A stretch of DNA of 64,000 bases from CBDDEC01 sp965226785. Lineage in GTDB: Bacteria; Chloroflexota; Dehalococcoidia; UBA2979. A model generated the notes under the pieces. That model was not told the origin of the DNA, ran no database searches, and saw only the letters and a program-made list of their open reading frames with translations. The stretch covers positions 496,001 to 560,000 of the forward strand of contig CBDDEC010000003.1 in assembly GCA_965226785.1 (NCBI GenBank), given 5' to 3'. Shown here piece after piece: positions 52,150 through 60,020 of this stretch; the first letter of the stretch is position 1, and each line of letters opens with the position of its first letter. A program made the position numbers and the translations under genes.

Positions 52150-53142
52150 ATGACGTCGATGACCACCCCAGAGCTCGTTCCCCTCGACATCGCCATCGTC
52201 GGCGGCGGCCCGACGGGGCTGACCGCCGGCCTCTACGCTGCCCGCGCGCGCCGTCGCACGGCGATGTTCGAGGGCGGCGTGCTGGGCGGTCAGATCGCGA
52301 ACAGCGACCTGGTCGAGAACTACCCGGGGTTCCCCGACGGCGTGAACGGCTTTGACCTGGTGCTTGCCATGCAGCAGCAGGCCGAGCGCTTCGGCATGGA
52401 GACCGTCTACGAACGTGTCGTGCGGGTCGAGCGCGAGCCTGACCGCGTCGACGGCGCGACGCCCGCCTATCTCCTCGAGACCGAGAGCGGCGTGCTCTAC
52501 CGTGCGCGGTCACTGATCGTGACCTCGGGCGCGCAGCACAACCAGCTCGGCGTGCCGGGCGAGCTGGAGCTGATCGGCCGCGGCGTCTCCTTCTGCGCCA
52601 CGTGTGACGCGGCGTTCTTCGAGGATCAGGAAGTCGTCGTGGTCGGCGGCGGCGATGCGGCCCTCGACGAGGCGTTGTTCACCACGCGTTACGCCTCCAA
52701 GGTGTATATCGTTCATCGCCGCGACGAGCTACGCGCCTCCAAGGTGCTGCAGGAACGCGCCTTCGCCCACAAGAAGATCGAGTTCGTCTGGGACACCGTG
52801 ATCGAGGAGATCCGGGCGTCCGAGGCGACCGAGCCGAACGCCGGCGTCCATTCGGTCTGTCTGCGCAACGTGAAGACGGACGAGCGGCGCGAGTTGCCGA
52901 TCTCCGCGGTCTTCATCTTCATCGGCCAGACGCCGAACTCACACTTCCTCGAGGGCATCGTGCCCCTCGACGCCGGTGGTCATGCCTACGTGAACCTCTG
53001 GATGGAGACCGAGCTGCCGGGCCTCTACGTGGCGGGCGACGTACGCGTGGACGCCGCGAAGCAGGTGGTCTCCGCCGCCGGCGACGGCGCGACCGCCGCC
53101 ATTCGCGCCGACCACTACATCACCGACGCGTTCCCCGACTAG
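52150..53142 (+). CDS. trxB: thioredoxin-disulfide reductase
   Basis: This 330-residue flavoprotein passes electrons from NADPH to thioredoxin. FAD motif: AIVGGGPTGLTAGLYAARAR. Active site: FCATCDAAFF (Cys149, Cys152). NADPH domain: VVVVGGGDAALDEALF followed by HRRDELRAS, the Arg pattern for the 2'-phosphate of NADPH. The C-terminal FAD motif is LYVAGDVR. All catalytic parts are standard. The ATG at 52150 with GAGGTGACAGG upstream is preferred over 52129. The stop overlaps the convergent TetR gene by 4 bases. Confidence 0.93.
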   Translation: MTSMTTPELVPLDIAIVGGGPTGLTAGLYAARARRRTAMFEGGVLGGQIANSDLVENYPGFPDGVNGFDLVLAMQQQAERFGMETVYERVVRVEREPDRVDGATPAYLLETESGVLYRARSLIVTSGAQHNQLGVPGELELIGRGVSFCATCDAAFFEDQEVVVVGGGDAALDEALFTTRYASKVYIVHRRDELRASKVLQERAFAHKKIEFVWDTVIEEIRASEATEPNAGVHSVCLRNVKTDERRELPISAVFIFIGQTPNSHFLEGIVPLDAGGHAYVNLWMETELPGLYVAGDVRVDAAKQVVSAAGDGATAAIRADHYITDAFPD

Positions 53143-53720
53143 CCGCGTGCACCCTCGCCGCTGAGTCCTGCCGTGAGCACGTCCAGCATCCGGTCGAAGC
53201 TCTCCTCGACGTCGATCGCCATGCCGAACGCGCCCGCCGCCTCGAGGCTGATGAAGCCGTGCACCGCGCTGCGCTGGACGCGGACCGCATGCAGCGCAGC
53301 GTCGCCGGCGAGGCCCATGCTGGCCATCGCCTCGAGGAAGACCGCCAGCATGCGCTCGCCGGCGGCGAGCAGTTCTGCGTCGTCGCCCGGCAGGTGGACC
53401 GAGGGTTGCGCCGCCGCGTAGAGACCGGGGTGCGCGGCGGCAACGGCGCGCTGCGCACGACAGAGCGCCCCGAGGCGTCGCGCGCCCTCGGCGCCGGCCA
53501 TCGCCTCCTGGCCCGCCTCCGTCAGCAGGGCGAGCCCGCGCAGGTGCAGCGCGCGCCGGATGCCACCGACGCCTTCGACATGGTTGTAGAGCGACGGTGA
53601 CCGCACGCCGAGCGCACTGGCTACCGCATGCAAGGTCAGCGCGTCGTACCCCTCGCCGTCGACGATCGCCTCGGCGGCGTCGACCACACGGTCGGTCGTC
53701 AGGCCGGCACGAGGGCTCAC
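53139..53720 (-). CDS. TetR family transcriptional regulator
   Basis: This 193-residue regulator has an N-terminal helix-turn-helix (VVDAAEAIVDGEGYDALTLH, then GVRSPSLYNHVEG as recognition helix). The C-terminal ligand domain with the TetR_C_33-like FISLEAAGAFGMAIDVEESF is characteristic of a WHG/TetR subgroup. The GTG start overlaps the SRPBCC stop by 4 bases. Two AAACTAA-type dyads lie upstream of the SRPBCC gene, in the divergent promoter shared with the CoA transferase, and are the likely operators. Confidence 0.88.
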   Translation of the reverse strand: MSPRAGLTTDRVVDAAEAIVDGEGYDALTLHAVASALGVRSPSLYNHVEGVGGIRRALHLRGLALLTEAGQEAMAGAEGARRLGALCRAQRAVAAAHPGLYAAAQPSVHLPGDDAELLAAGERMLAVFLEAMASMGLAGDAALHAVRVQRSAVHGFISLEAAGAFGMAIDVEESFDRMLDVLTAGLSGEGARG

Positions 53721-54172
53721 GCGCGCGCCTCGACGCCTGACTCGACGCGTGCCTTGAGCGCGGTGTTCATCGCTTCGAAGCCCTCGCGGGTCTTGCCGCC
53801 GATGACCCACATCATCGGGCTCGCCAGCAGGCCGCTGAACTGCTCGCCGTGCGTCAGGCGTGTCTGCCCATCCTCGGTCGGCTCGATCAGAAAGTAGTGC
53901 TCGCCGTCGACGAGCTTGAGGAAGGCTGCGCGGGTGCGACCGACCCAGCGGAACTCGCGGCCCACGTCGTTGACCAGCACTTCCGGGTGGAACTGCATCC
54001 CGCGGCCACCGGGCAGTTCGAGCGCGATGTCGATGTCGTTGCCGACGCTCGTGTCGCCTTGGAGGGCGCGCACGAAGGGATTCCACTCCGGGTAGCGATC
54101 GAAGTCGGAGAGGACGTCCCAGACGGCCTCGGGCGTTCCGTCGATGGCGATGCTGGTCTTGATGGCAGGCAT
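53717..54172 (-). CDS. SRPBCC (START-like) ligand-binding protein
   Basis: This 151-residue protein has the SRPBCC fold of polyketide cyclase/CoxG-like proteins: IDGTPEAVWDVLSDFDRYPE at the N-terminus, NPFVRALQGD, a long central beta sheet and the C-terminal helix MMWVIGGKTREGFEAMNTAL. It likely binds a hydrophobic ligand; the ligand and function are not identifiable. It is the first gene of a two-gene unit with the TetR regulator, which may sense a related compound. Confidence 0.8.
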   Translation of the reverse strand: MPAIKTSIAIDGTPEAVWDVLSDFDRYPEWNPFVRALQGDTSVGNDIDIALELPGGRGMQFHPEVLVNDVGREFRWVGRTRAAFLKLVDGEHYFLIEPTEDGQTRLTHGEQFSGLLASPMMWVIGGKTREGFEAMNTALKARVESGVEARA

Positions 54173-54186
54173 GGTCGGGCTCCTCG

Positions 54187-54240
54187 AAACTAATTCGTTA
54201 GCTTGAGAGTGAAACTAACTGGGTTAGTTTTGTCTGTCAA
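54187..54240. promoter_or_regulatory. divergent promoter with two TetR-type operators
   Basis: A perfect palindrome AAACTAAC-TGG-GTTAGTTT lies at 54212-54230. A weaker copy (CTAA-TTCG-TTAG) lies at 54190-54201. On the minus strand TTGACA (54240-54235) and TAGTTT (54217-54212) are spaced 17 bp and drive the SRPBCC-TetR pair, with the operator over the -10 and spacer. On the plus strand TTGAGA (54203) with TAGTTT (54225), or a TACAAT at 54249-54254, could drive the CoA transferase. Confidence 0.75.
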
Positions 54241-54289
54241 CCCCCTCGTACAATCGCGCGACACCGCGACGAGGCTGAGGGAGGGTGCC

Positions 54290-55501
54290 GTGGCCGGACC
54301 GCTCGAGGGCATCCGCGTGCTCGAATTCACGCAACTGATCATGGGGCCGCAATGCTGCCAGCTGCTGCGCGACCTGGGCGCCGACGTGATCAAGATCGAG
54401 GCGCCGATGGCGCCCGACACCGGGCGTCGCCTGCCCGTAACGCACGAGATCATGCGCCCCCCGGTCTTCTACGCGAACAATCGAGGTAAGCGCAGCCTCG
54501 CGATCGACTTCTCGACGAAGGCTGGCCACGAGGTCGTCCGCGGGCTCATCGCCGAGGCCGACGTCCTGGTCTGCACGCTGCGCCCGGGCGCGCTCGATCG
54601 TGCCGGGTTCGGCTACGAGGCGTGCCGTGAGCTGAACCCGCGGCTGGTCTACGCCGTCGGCACGACCTACGGGCCCGAGGGGCCGGACAGCACGCGCCCG
54701 GGCAACGACATGATGGCGCAGGCGGCGGGCGGCATGGTCTGGAACACCGGCGCGCCCGATGCGCCACAGGGCGCCGGCGCGCTCGTCGCCGACACCATGG
54801 GCGGCATGACGCTCTTCGGCGGCATCGTGGCGGCGCTCTACGCGCGCGAGCGCACCGGCGAGGGCCAGCGCGTCGATGGGTCGCTGCTCGGCGGGCAGAT
54901 CTGGGCGCAGTCGACCGAGCTGATGGCGCACAGCCTCGGCGGGCACCAGTACGACCGCATCGGCCGCACGTACCCCTGGCTCAGCACGGTCACCCCGATC
55001 GGCATCTACGCCACCAGCGATGGGCACATCGCCCTCACCGGCCCGACCCGAGTCTGGACGGACTTCTGGCGCGCCCTCGGTCGCGAGGACCTCGCGAAGG
55101 ACCCCGCGCAGCTCGATGGCCTCGCCCGCTTCGCTCGCAACGACGAGTTCGTCCAGGCGCTGCGCGACGGCATCGTCCGCAAGACCACCGCCGAGATGGT
55201 CGCGATCCTCGAGGAGCTGGGCGCCGTCTGGGCGCCGGTGCGCAGTTACGACGAGGTGGTCGATGACCCGCAGGTGCTCGCCAGCGGCTACCTCCGCCAC
55301 ATCGACCACCCCGAGTACGGCGAGATCGTGACGATGGGCCTGCCGCTGCGCTTCTCCGGTGGCGTACCGGAACCCGCCGATGTCGCGCCGGATCTCGGCC
55401 AGGACACGGAGTTGGTGCTTGAGGAGGTCGGCTACAGTTGGGAGCGTATTACGGAGCTTCGTGAGCAAGGAGCCACTCGCCTCCCGCCGCCCGGTCTATG
55501 A
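54290..55501 (+). CDS. CaiB/BaiF family CoA transferase
   Basis: This 403-residue family III CoA transferase moves CoA between an acyl-CoA and a carboxylic acid. It shows GIRVLEFTQLIMGPQCCQLL, RDLGADVIKIEAPMAPDTGR, NRGKRSLAIDFSTKAG and the GNDMMAQAAGGM region that contains the nucleophilic Asp. GTG start after GAGGGAGGGTGCC. Its ATGA overlap with the following deiodinase-like gene suggests coupled translation. The substrate is unknown. Confidence 0.88.
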   Translation: MAGPLEGIRVLEFTQLIMGPQCCQLLRDLGADVIKIEAPMAPDTGRRLPVTHEIMRPPVFYANNRGKRSLAIDFSTKAGHEVVRGLIAEADVLVCTLRPGALDRAGFGYEACRELNPRLVYAVGTTYGPEGPDSTRPGNDMMAQAAGGMVWNTGAPDAPQGAGALVADTMGGMTLFGGIVAALYARERTGEGQRVDGSLLGGQIWAQSTELMAHSLGGHQYDRIGRTYPWLSTVTPIGIYATSDGHIALTGPTRVWTDFWRALGREDLAKDPAQLDGLARFARNDEFVQALRDGIVRKTTAEMVAILEELGAVWAPVRSYDEVVDDPQVLASGYLRHIDHPEYGEIVTMGLPLRFSGGVPEPADVAPDLGQDTELVLEEVGYSWERITELREQGATRLPPPGL

Positions 55502-56265
55502 TCGACTCAGAACGGACGGGAACGCCGATGGCGAACGCACCTGACCTCGAGACAATGCTGGAAGCCCTGCCGGCGGAGATGCAGGTGCGCATGCGAGAGC
55601 GCATGGCGGGCCTCGACGAGGCCGGGCGCGAGCGGATGCGTGGGCGCATGGCCGCCGCGTACGGCGCGATGGATGACCACACGCGGACGCAGATGCTCAA
55701 GCACGTCGGCCTCATGCGCGAGATCCAGAACGGCGCGCCGGAGGTCGGCGAGGCCGCGTACGACTTCGACCTGCGGCGGCTCGAGAACGAGGAGCGCGTC
55801 AAGCTCTCCGACTCGAAGGGGCGGCCCGTCGGGCTGATCTTCGGCAGCTACACCTGACCGCCGTTCAGGTTCCAGGCCGGGCGCCTGGAGGAGCTCTACC
55901 AGCAGTACCGCGACCGTGTCGACTTCTACGTCGTCTATATCCAGGAGGCGCATCCCTCCGACGAGTGGCAGGTCGACGTCAACGAGGAGCAGGACGTTGT
56001 CTTCGAGCAGCCCAGTACGTTCGAGGAACGCGAGGCGGTCGCTCAGGCCTGTTCCCTGGGCCTCGACGTCACGATCCCGATGCTGATCGACCAGATGGAC
56101 GACGTCACCAACCGTGCGTACGGCGCGGTCCCAGACCGTCTCTTCCTGGTCGACGGCGATGGCCGCATCGCCTTCAAGGGCGAGCCAGGGCCGATGGGGT
56201 TCCGCCCGGACGATCTGGCAGCGGCCATCGAGCAGACGCTCGGCGAGGGCATCCCGGCGACCTAG
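55498..56265 (+). CDS. iodothyronine-deiodinase-like selenoprotein
   Basis: A 119-codon frame ends at TGA 55855-55857, but the same frame continues for 135 codons of clear deiodinase-family sequence to TAG 56263-56265. The active site reads FGSYT-Sec120-PPFRF, matching the deiodinase GSCT-Sec-PPF. It is followed by DFYVVYIQEAHPSDEW, then YGAVPDRLFLVDGDG and FKGEPGPMGFRPDDL, a thioredoxin-fold protein. The first 95 residues are a Met/Arg/Glu-rich helical extension not found in animal enzymes; no membrane helix is seen. A hairpin follows 12-32 nt after the TGA. Start: ATG 55498 overlaps the CoA transferase stop; ATG 55528 is an alternative. Likely chemistry is reductive dehalogenation or a peroxide/thiol reaction; the substrate is unknown. 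Confidence 0.88.
55870..55890 (+). promoter_or_regulatory. bacterial SECIS-like hairpin in the deiodinase-like gene
   Basis: CCAGGC (55872-55877) pairs with GCCTGG (55883-55888), extended by T-A and T-G pairs to 8 bp. The 5-nt loop CGGGC starts 20 nt after the TGA and has the G residues expected in a SelB-binding loop. Confidence 0.7.
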
Positions 56266-56403
56266 CGTCACGGCCCTGGCACCGTACCGAGGGTCTTCCC
56301 CTAGTGGTTCGGCCTGATTCGTGCGGCCCGAGCCGGTCTTAGCCTGATCCCCTGCCTCGATCGCCCAAGGGGGGCGAAGGCTGTCGCGACGGGGGGCCTG
56401 CAT

Positions 56404-56817
56404 ATGGTGGCGCATCTGCGGCTGGTCACGCCGCCGCCGGCGAACGAAACCGACGCCGCGTCGTTCTACCCAACAAGCAGTCCTTCCACCCCGGCCGGAC
56501 CGCCACGGTCCGAGGAGGGTCAGATCAAGATGCGTGCTGAAATCCTCGACGAAACAGGGAACGTCCGTGCGCGCGGTGTGGCCGAGATCATCCCCGGTTC
56601 GCGCATCGGCTTCTTGGGCTGGCGCGGCTTCGTGCGCCTGGACGGGCCGTGCCGTGCCCTGACACCGGGGCGCTACACGCTGCGCACCGCCACCGGCGAG
56701 TACAGCGTGATGGTGCGAAGGATCATCAGTGGTGGCTGGGCGAGCCAGGGCCTGACCGTCCCGCTCGTCGGCATGTTCGAGGCTCCGCCGCCCGCCAACG
56801 ATCCGATGGCTGCGTAA
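56404..56817 (+). CDS. small hypothetical protein
   Basis: I do not recognise this 137-residue protein. The N-terminal 40 residues are Pro/Ser/Thr-rich and poorly structured. From MRAEILDETGNVRARGVAEI onward it looks like a compact beta-rich domain (GFLGWRGFVRLDGPC, RYTLRTATGEYSVMVRRI). An internal ATG at 56530 after GGAGGGTCAGATCAAG-type sequence may be the true start, which would make a roughly 95-residue protein. It lies 138 bp after the deiodinase-like gene and converges on a GNAT gene. Confidence 0.5.
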   Translation: MVAHLRLVTPPPANETDAASFYPTSSPSTPAGPPRSEEGQIKMRAEILDETGNVRARGVAEIIPGSRIGFLGWRGFVRLDGPCRALTPGRYTLRTATGEYSVMVRRIISGGWASQGLTVPLVGMFEAPPPANDPMAA

Positions 56818-56820
56818 CGC

Positions 56821-57690
56821 TTAGCCCCGGTCGGCGACGAACTCGTACTGATCGAAGTCCAGGACCGCCTCATACCCGATCGCCTGGTAGATCCTGTTGG
56901 ACGTGGGATTCGACAGGTCCGTGTACAGGCACACCCACTGCCGGCCCTCGTCGAGAAGCCACTGCGCCCCCTCCGCCACCAGAGCACTCGCGTAGCCGTG
57001 TGCGCGGTCCTCGGGCGGCGTGTACACCGGCCCGACGCGCATTCCGCCGGCGGTACGACCGCCGTAGCCCGTGACCGAGACGAGACGCCCCTCGACCTCC
57101 CACACCCACATCCCGGTGACGTCCGGCGGACCGTCGAGGCGGAGGTCAAACCCCGGGTTCATATCTGGCGGCTCGTCGTTGGCCTGCGCCTCCCGGTCGA
57201 ACTCCTCGAGCCACCGCACGACGACGGCGCGGTCGCGCTCCTCGATCGGTCGCAGCGAACCCTCGACGGTGGCTGGCGGCACGACCGAGGTCAGCCGGTA
57301 GAGGCGCTGCGCCACCCTCAGGCGACCACTCTCGCCGGTCAGTTCGCGCCACACCTCGACGAAGCGAGCCGCCTCGGCCGCGGGGCCGAGCACACCGGGC
57401 GTGCGCGATGCCTCAAGGACATCGCGCACGATCAGCTCGATCGCTCCGTCGGCGTCGGCCAGCGAGACGATCACGTTCTGCGGCGGCGTCCGCAGCGATG
57501 CGGCCACGATAGCGTCGCCGTCACGCACGAGGGCGAACCACGGCGTCTCGTCCCCGTACGCGCGACCGCCCGCGACGGTGCCGGCGATCCCGAGCATCAG
57601 CGCATGCTCGACCTCGCGCGCTGACAGCCACGATCCCGCGGCGGCGAGGAACGAAGAGGCGTCGTCGATCCGTTCGAGCGTGAGTGCCAT
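56821..57690 (-). CDS. GNAT family N-acetyltransferase
   Basis: This 289-residue protein consists of a degenerate N-terminal GNAT-like half and a C-terminal active domain. The acetyl-CoA loop is VYTPPEDRAHGYASALVAEG and the end motif is NPTSNRIYQAIGYEAVLDFD. The same two-part layout occurs in the GNAT gene at 44980-45888. The ATG at 57690 gives a normal start. The substrate is unknown. It follows the aminotransferase by 13 bp on the minus strand. Confidence 0.82.
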   Translation of the reverse strand: MALTLERIDDASSFLAAAGSWLSAREVEHALMLGIAGTVAGGRAYGDETPWFALVRDGDAIVAASLRTPPQNVIVSLADADGAIELIVRDVLEASRTPGVLGPAAEAARFVEVWRELTGESGRLRVAQRLYRLTSVVPPATVEGSLRPIEERDRAVVVRWLEEFDREAQANDEPPDMNPGFDLRLDGPPDVTGMWVWEVEGRLVSVTGYGGRTAGGMRVGPVYTPPEDRAHGYASALVAEGAQWLLDEGRQWVCLYTDLSNPTSNRIYQAIGYEAVLDFDQYEFVADRG

Positions 57691-57703
57691 CGCCTCCACC
57701 GCG

Positions 57704-59065
57704 CTAGCTGACGGCGGCGCGCTCCTTCGCATACACCTCGGCGCGGTCGGTGAGCACCTCGGCGAGGGTGTCGACGAGCAGATCGATCTCGTCGCGTTCG
57801 ATCACGAAGGGCGGAGCGATGATCAGCTGCGCGCCGGCGTTCTCGTCGTCGCGCCAGTTGCCCTGGTAGTGGAGCACGTTGCGCCGGTAGAGCTCGCGCT
57901 GAATGTCGTTGCCGACGTCCATCGCCGCGGGGAAGCGCTCGCCCGTCTCCTGGTTCGCCACCACCTCGATGCCGCGCAACAGGCCCATGCCCCGGATGTC
58001 GCCGACGATCGGCACCTCGCGCAGCCCTTCGAGGCGTGTCGCAAGGTACTCGCCCAGCTCGGCCGTGCGGGCGATCAGGTTCTCGTCCTCGACGACCTTC
58101 TGCACCGCGATGCCGATGGCGCACGAGACCGGGTGGGCCGAGTAGGTGAACAGCGTGTTGAACGGCAGGTTCTGCTCATCGAACGCAGCCACCAGCTCGT
58201 CGGCGGCGATGAACCCGGCCAGCGGTGCATAGCCCGAGGCGACGCCCTTCGCGAAGACGATCACATCCGGGCGTACATCCCAGTGCTGCACCGCAAACGG
58301 CAGCCCGGTGCGCCCAAAGCCCGTCACCACCTCGTCGACGATCAACAGCACGTCGTACTTCGTGCAGATCTCGCGGATGCGGCGGAAGTAGTCGGCCGAG
58401 GGCGGCGGCACCACGCCCGCCGCAGCGGCCACGATCGGCTCGGCGATGAACGCCGCGACGGTCTCCGGCCCCTCGGCGAGGATGCGCGTCTCCAGGTCGT
58501 CTGCGCAGGCGAGGCCGCAGTCGGGGTAGGTCTGGTCGAATGGGCAGTGATAGCAGTTGCAGTCCGCCACGTGTTCCGTCGGCTGCAACAACGGGAGGAA
58601 CGGCTCGCGACGGGACGGGAAGTGCCCAATCGAGAGCGTGAAGATCGTGTTGCCGTGGTACGAATTGCGCCGTCCGAGGACCTTGTAGCGACTCTCGCGG
58701 CCCAGCACTTGCTGCGCCTGGATCGCGAACTTCGATGCCGCCTCGACGGCCTCGGAGCCGCCGGAGCCGAACCAGACGCGGTTCAGCCCTTCGGGCGCCA
58801 GCGCCTCGATGCGTCGCGAGAGTTCGACGCGCGACTCGTTCGCGTAACCGGGCATCAGGTAGCCCACCTCGCGCAGCTGCTTCGCGGCCGCTTCGGCGGG
58901 CTCGGGGCGGCCGTGACCGATGTTGACCACCATTGGACCGCCCGAGGCGTCCATGTAGCGCTCGCCGTCGGCATCGATGAGCCAGATGCCCTCGCCGCGC
59001 GCCCAGACCTTGCCACCCTTGCGATGGAAGCTGTGCGCGGCGACCTCTTCGCGATCGAGCGTCAT
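57704..59065 (-). CDS. class III PLP-dependent aminotransferase
   Basis: This 453-residue enzyme of the omega-amino acid/beta-alanine:pyruvate transaminase group has the substrate-side region DASGGPMVVNIGHG, the PLP phosphate loop FGSGGSEAVEAASK, the cofactor Asp in LLIVDEVVTGFGRTG and the Schiff-base Lys in VIVFAKGVASGYAPLAG. A cysteine cluster (DCNCYHCPFDQTYPDC) in the middle is unusual for the family and may bind a metal. The ATG at 59065 is the likely start. The amino donor is unknown. Confidence 0.88.
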   Translation of the reverse strand: MTLDREEVAAHSFHRKGGKVWARGEGIWLIDADGERYMDASGGPMVVNIGHGRPEPAEAAAKQLREVGYLMPGYANESRVELSRRIEALAPEGLNRVWFGSGGSEAVEAASKFAIQAQQVLGRESRYKVLGRRNSYHGNTIFTLSIGHFPSRREPFLPLLQPTEHVADCNCYHCPFDQTYPDCGLACADDLETRILAEGPETVAAFIAEPIVAAAAGVVPPPSADYFRRIREICTKYDVLLIVDEVVTGFGRTGLPFAVQHWDVRPDVIVFAKGVASGYAPLAGFIAADELVAAFDEQNLPFNTLFTYSAHPVSCAIGIAVQKVVEDENLIARTAELGEYLATRLEGLREVPIVGDIRGMGLLRGIEVVANQETGERFPAAMDVGNDIQRELYRRNVLHYQGNWRDDENAGAQLIIAPPFVIERDEIDLLVDTLAEVLTDRAEVYAKERAAVS

Positions 59066-59102
59066 GGTGCGGCTCCTCACTCTCCTACGAGCCTACCGCG
59101 AC

Positions 59103-59897
59103 TTACCGCCCTTTGAACTCGGGCTGCCGCTTCTCGGCGAAGGCGCGCGGACCCTCCTGCGCGTCCTCGGTCACGCGGAGACGCGAGGAGATCGCCTCCT
59201 CGAGGCGCAGGCCGTCGCCGAGGGGCATGTACTGCGCCCGCACGGAGAGCTCCTTGATCGCCCGCACGGCCAGCGGCGCCATCGAGGCCAGCTCGCGCGC
59301 CCGCTCCATCGCCGTGTCCAGCACCTCGTCGTGCGGCACCACCTCGTTGATCAGGCCGAAGTGCGCCGCGCGCTCAGCGCTGAGCCTGCGGCCGAGCAGC
59401 AGCACCTCCATCGCGATCGGGTAGGGCAGCTGCCGGATCGTGCGCTGCGTGCCGCCGTTGCCCGGCAGGATGCCGCGCTTCACCTCGGACAGATCGAACA
59501 TGGCGTGTTCCGAGGCGATGCGGATGTCTGTGGCGAGCAGCAGCGTCATGCCGCCGGCCAGGCAGAGGCCGTTGATCGCCGCGACGACGGGCTTCCAGAC
59601 CTCAAGGCCGCGGTTGAGGATCTGGTCGCTCTGCGTCTGCCAGAACGAGTACGCCTCCGGTGTCTGCGGGATTGTTTGCTTGAGGTCGGCGCCCGCCGAG
59701 AACACCTGGCGCTCGGGCGGCCGCGACGGCTGCGGCGCGCCGGTGACGACGGCGACCCAGATGTCCGGATTGTCACGCACCTCGACCCAGCTCTCCGAGA
59801 GCTGGCGATACATCTCGGGCGTCATCGCGTTCAGCGCCTCCGGCCGGTTGATCGTGATCGTCGCGATGTGGTCTGCGACCTCGAAGTCGATCGTCAT
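59103..59897 (-). CDS. enoyl-CoA hydratase/isomerase family protein
   Basis: This 264-residue crotonase-fold enzyme has TITINRPEALNAMTPEMYRQ, the oxyanion-hole region FSAGADLKQTI and AAINGLCLAGGMTLLLATDI, and the catalytic Glu region GILPGNGGTQRTIRQL. The second catalytic Glu position is replaced or shifted (GNGGTQR), common in isomerase-like members. It likely acts on an enoyl-CoA in fatty- or aromatic-acid breakdown. The ATG at 59897 has GAGGGGAGCACG upstream. Confidence 0.88.
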   Translation of the reverse strand: MTIDFEVADHIATITINRPEALNAMTPEMYRQLSESWVEVRDNPDIWVAVVTGAPQPSRPPERQVFSAGADLKQTIPQTPEAYSFWQTQSDQILNRGLEVWKPVVAAINGLCLAGGMTLLLATDIRIASEHAMFDLSEVKRGILPGNGGTQRTIRQLPYPIAMEVLLLGRRLSAERAAHFGLINEVVPHDEVLDTAMERARELASMAPLAVRAIKELSVRAQYMPLGDGLRLEEAISSRLRVTEDAQEGPRAFAEKRQPEFKGR

Positions 59898-60020
59898 CGT
59901 CGCGTGCTCCCCTCGAGGGCTCGGCTGGAGCCGGCCTGGCGTTGGGCGCACATCGTAGTGGCGCGACAGGAAGGCTCGCCATCACGTATGTAGAAGGTGC
60001 AGCTGTCGTCTGGAGGGCGT

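Noticed and set aside
55498..55857. A complete 119-residue protein ending at TGA 55855, with a separate gene after it
   Set aside because: The same frame continues with strong deiodinase-family motifs directly after the TGA, and there is a SECIS-like hairpin. Recoding is the better reading.
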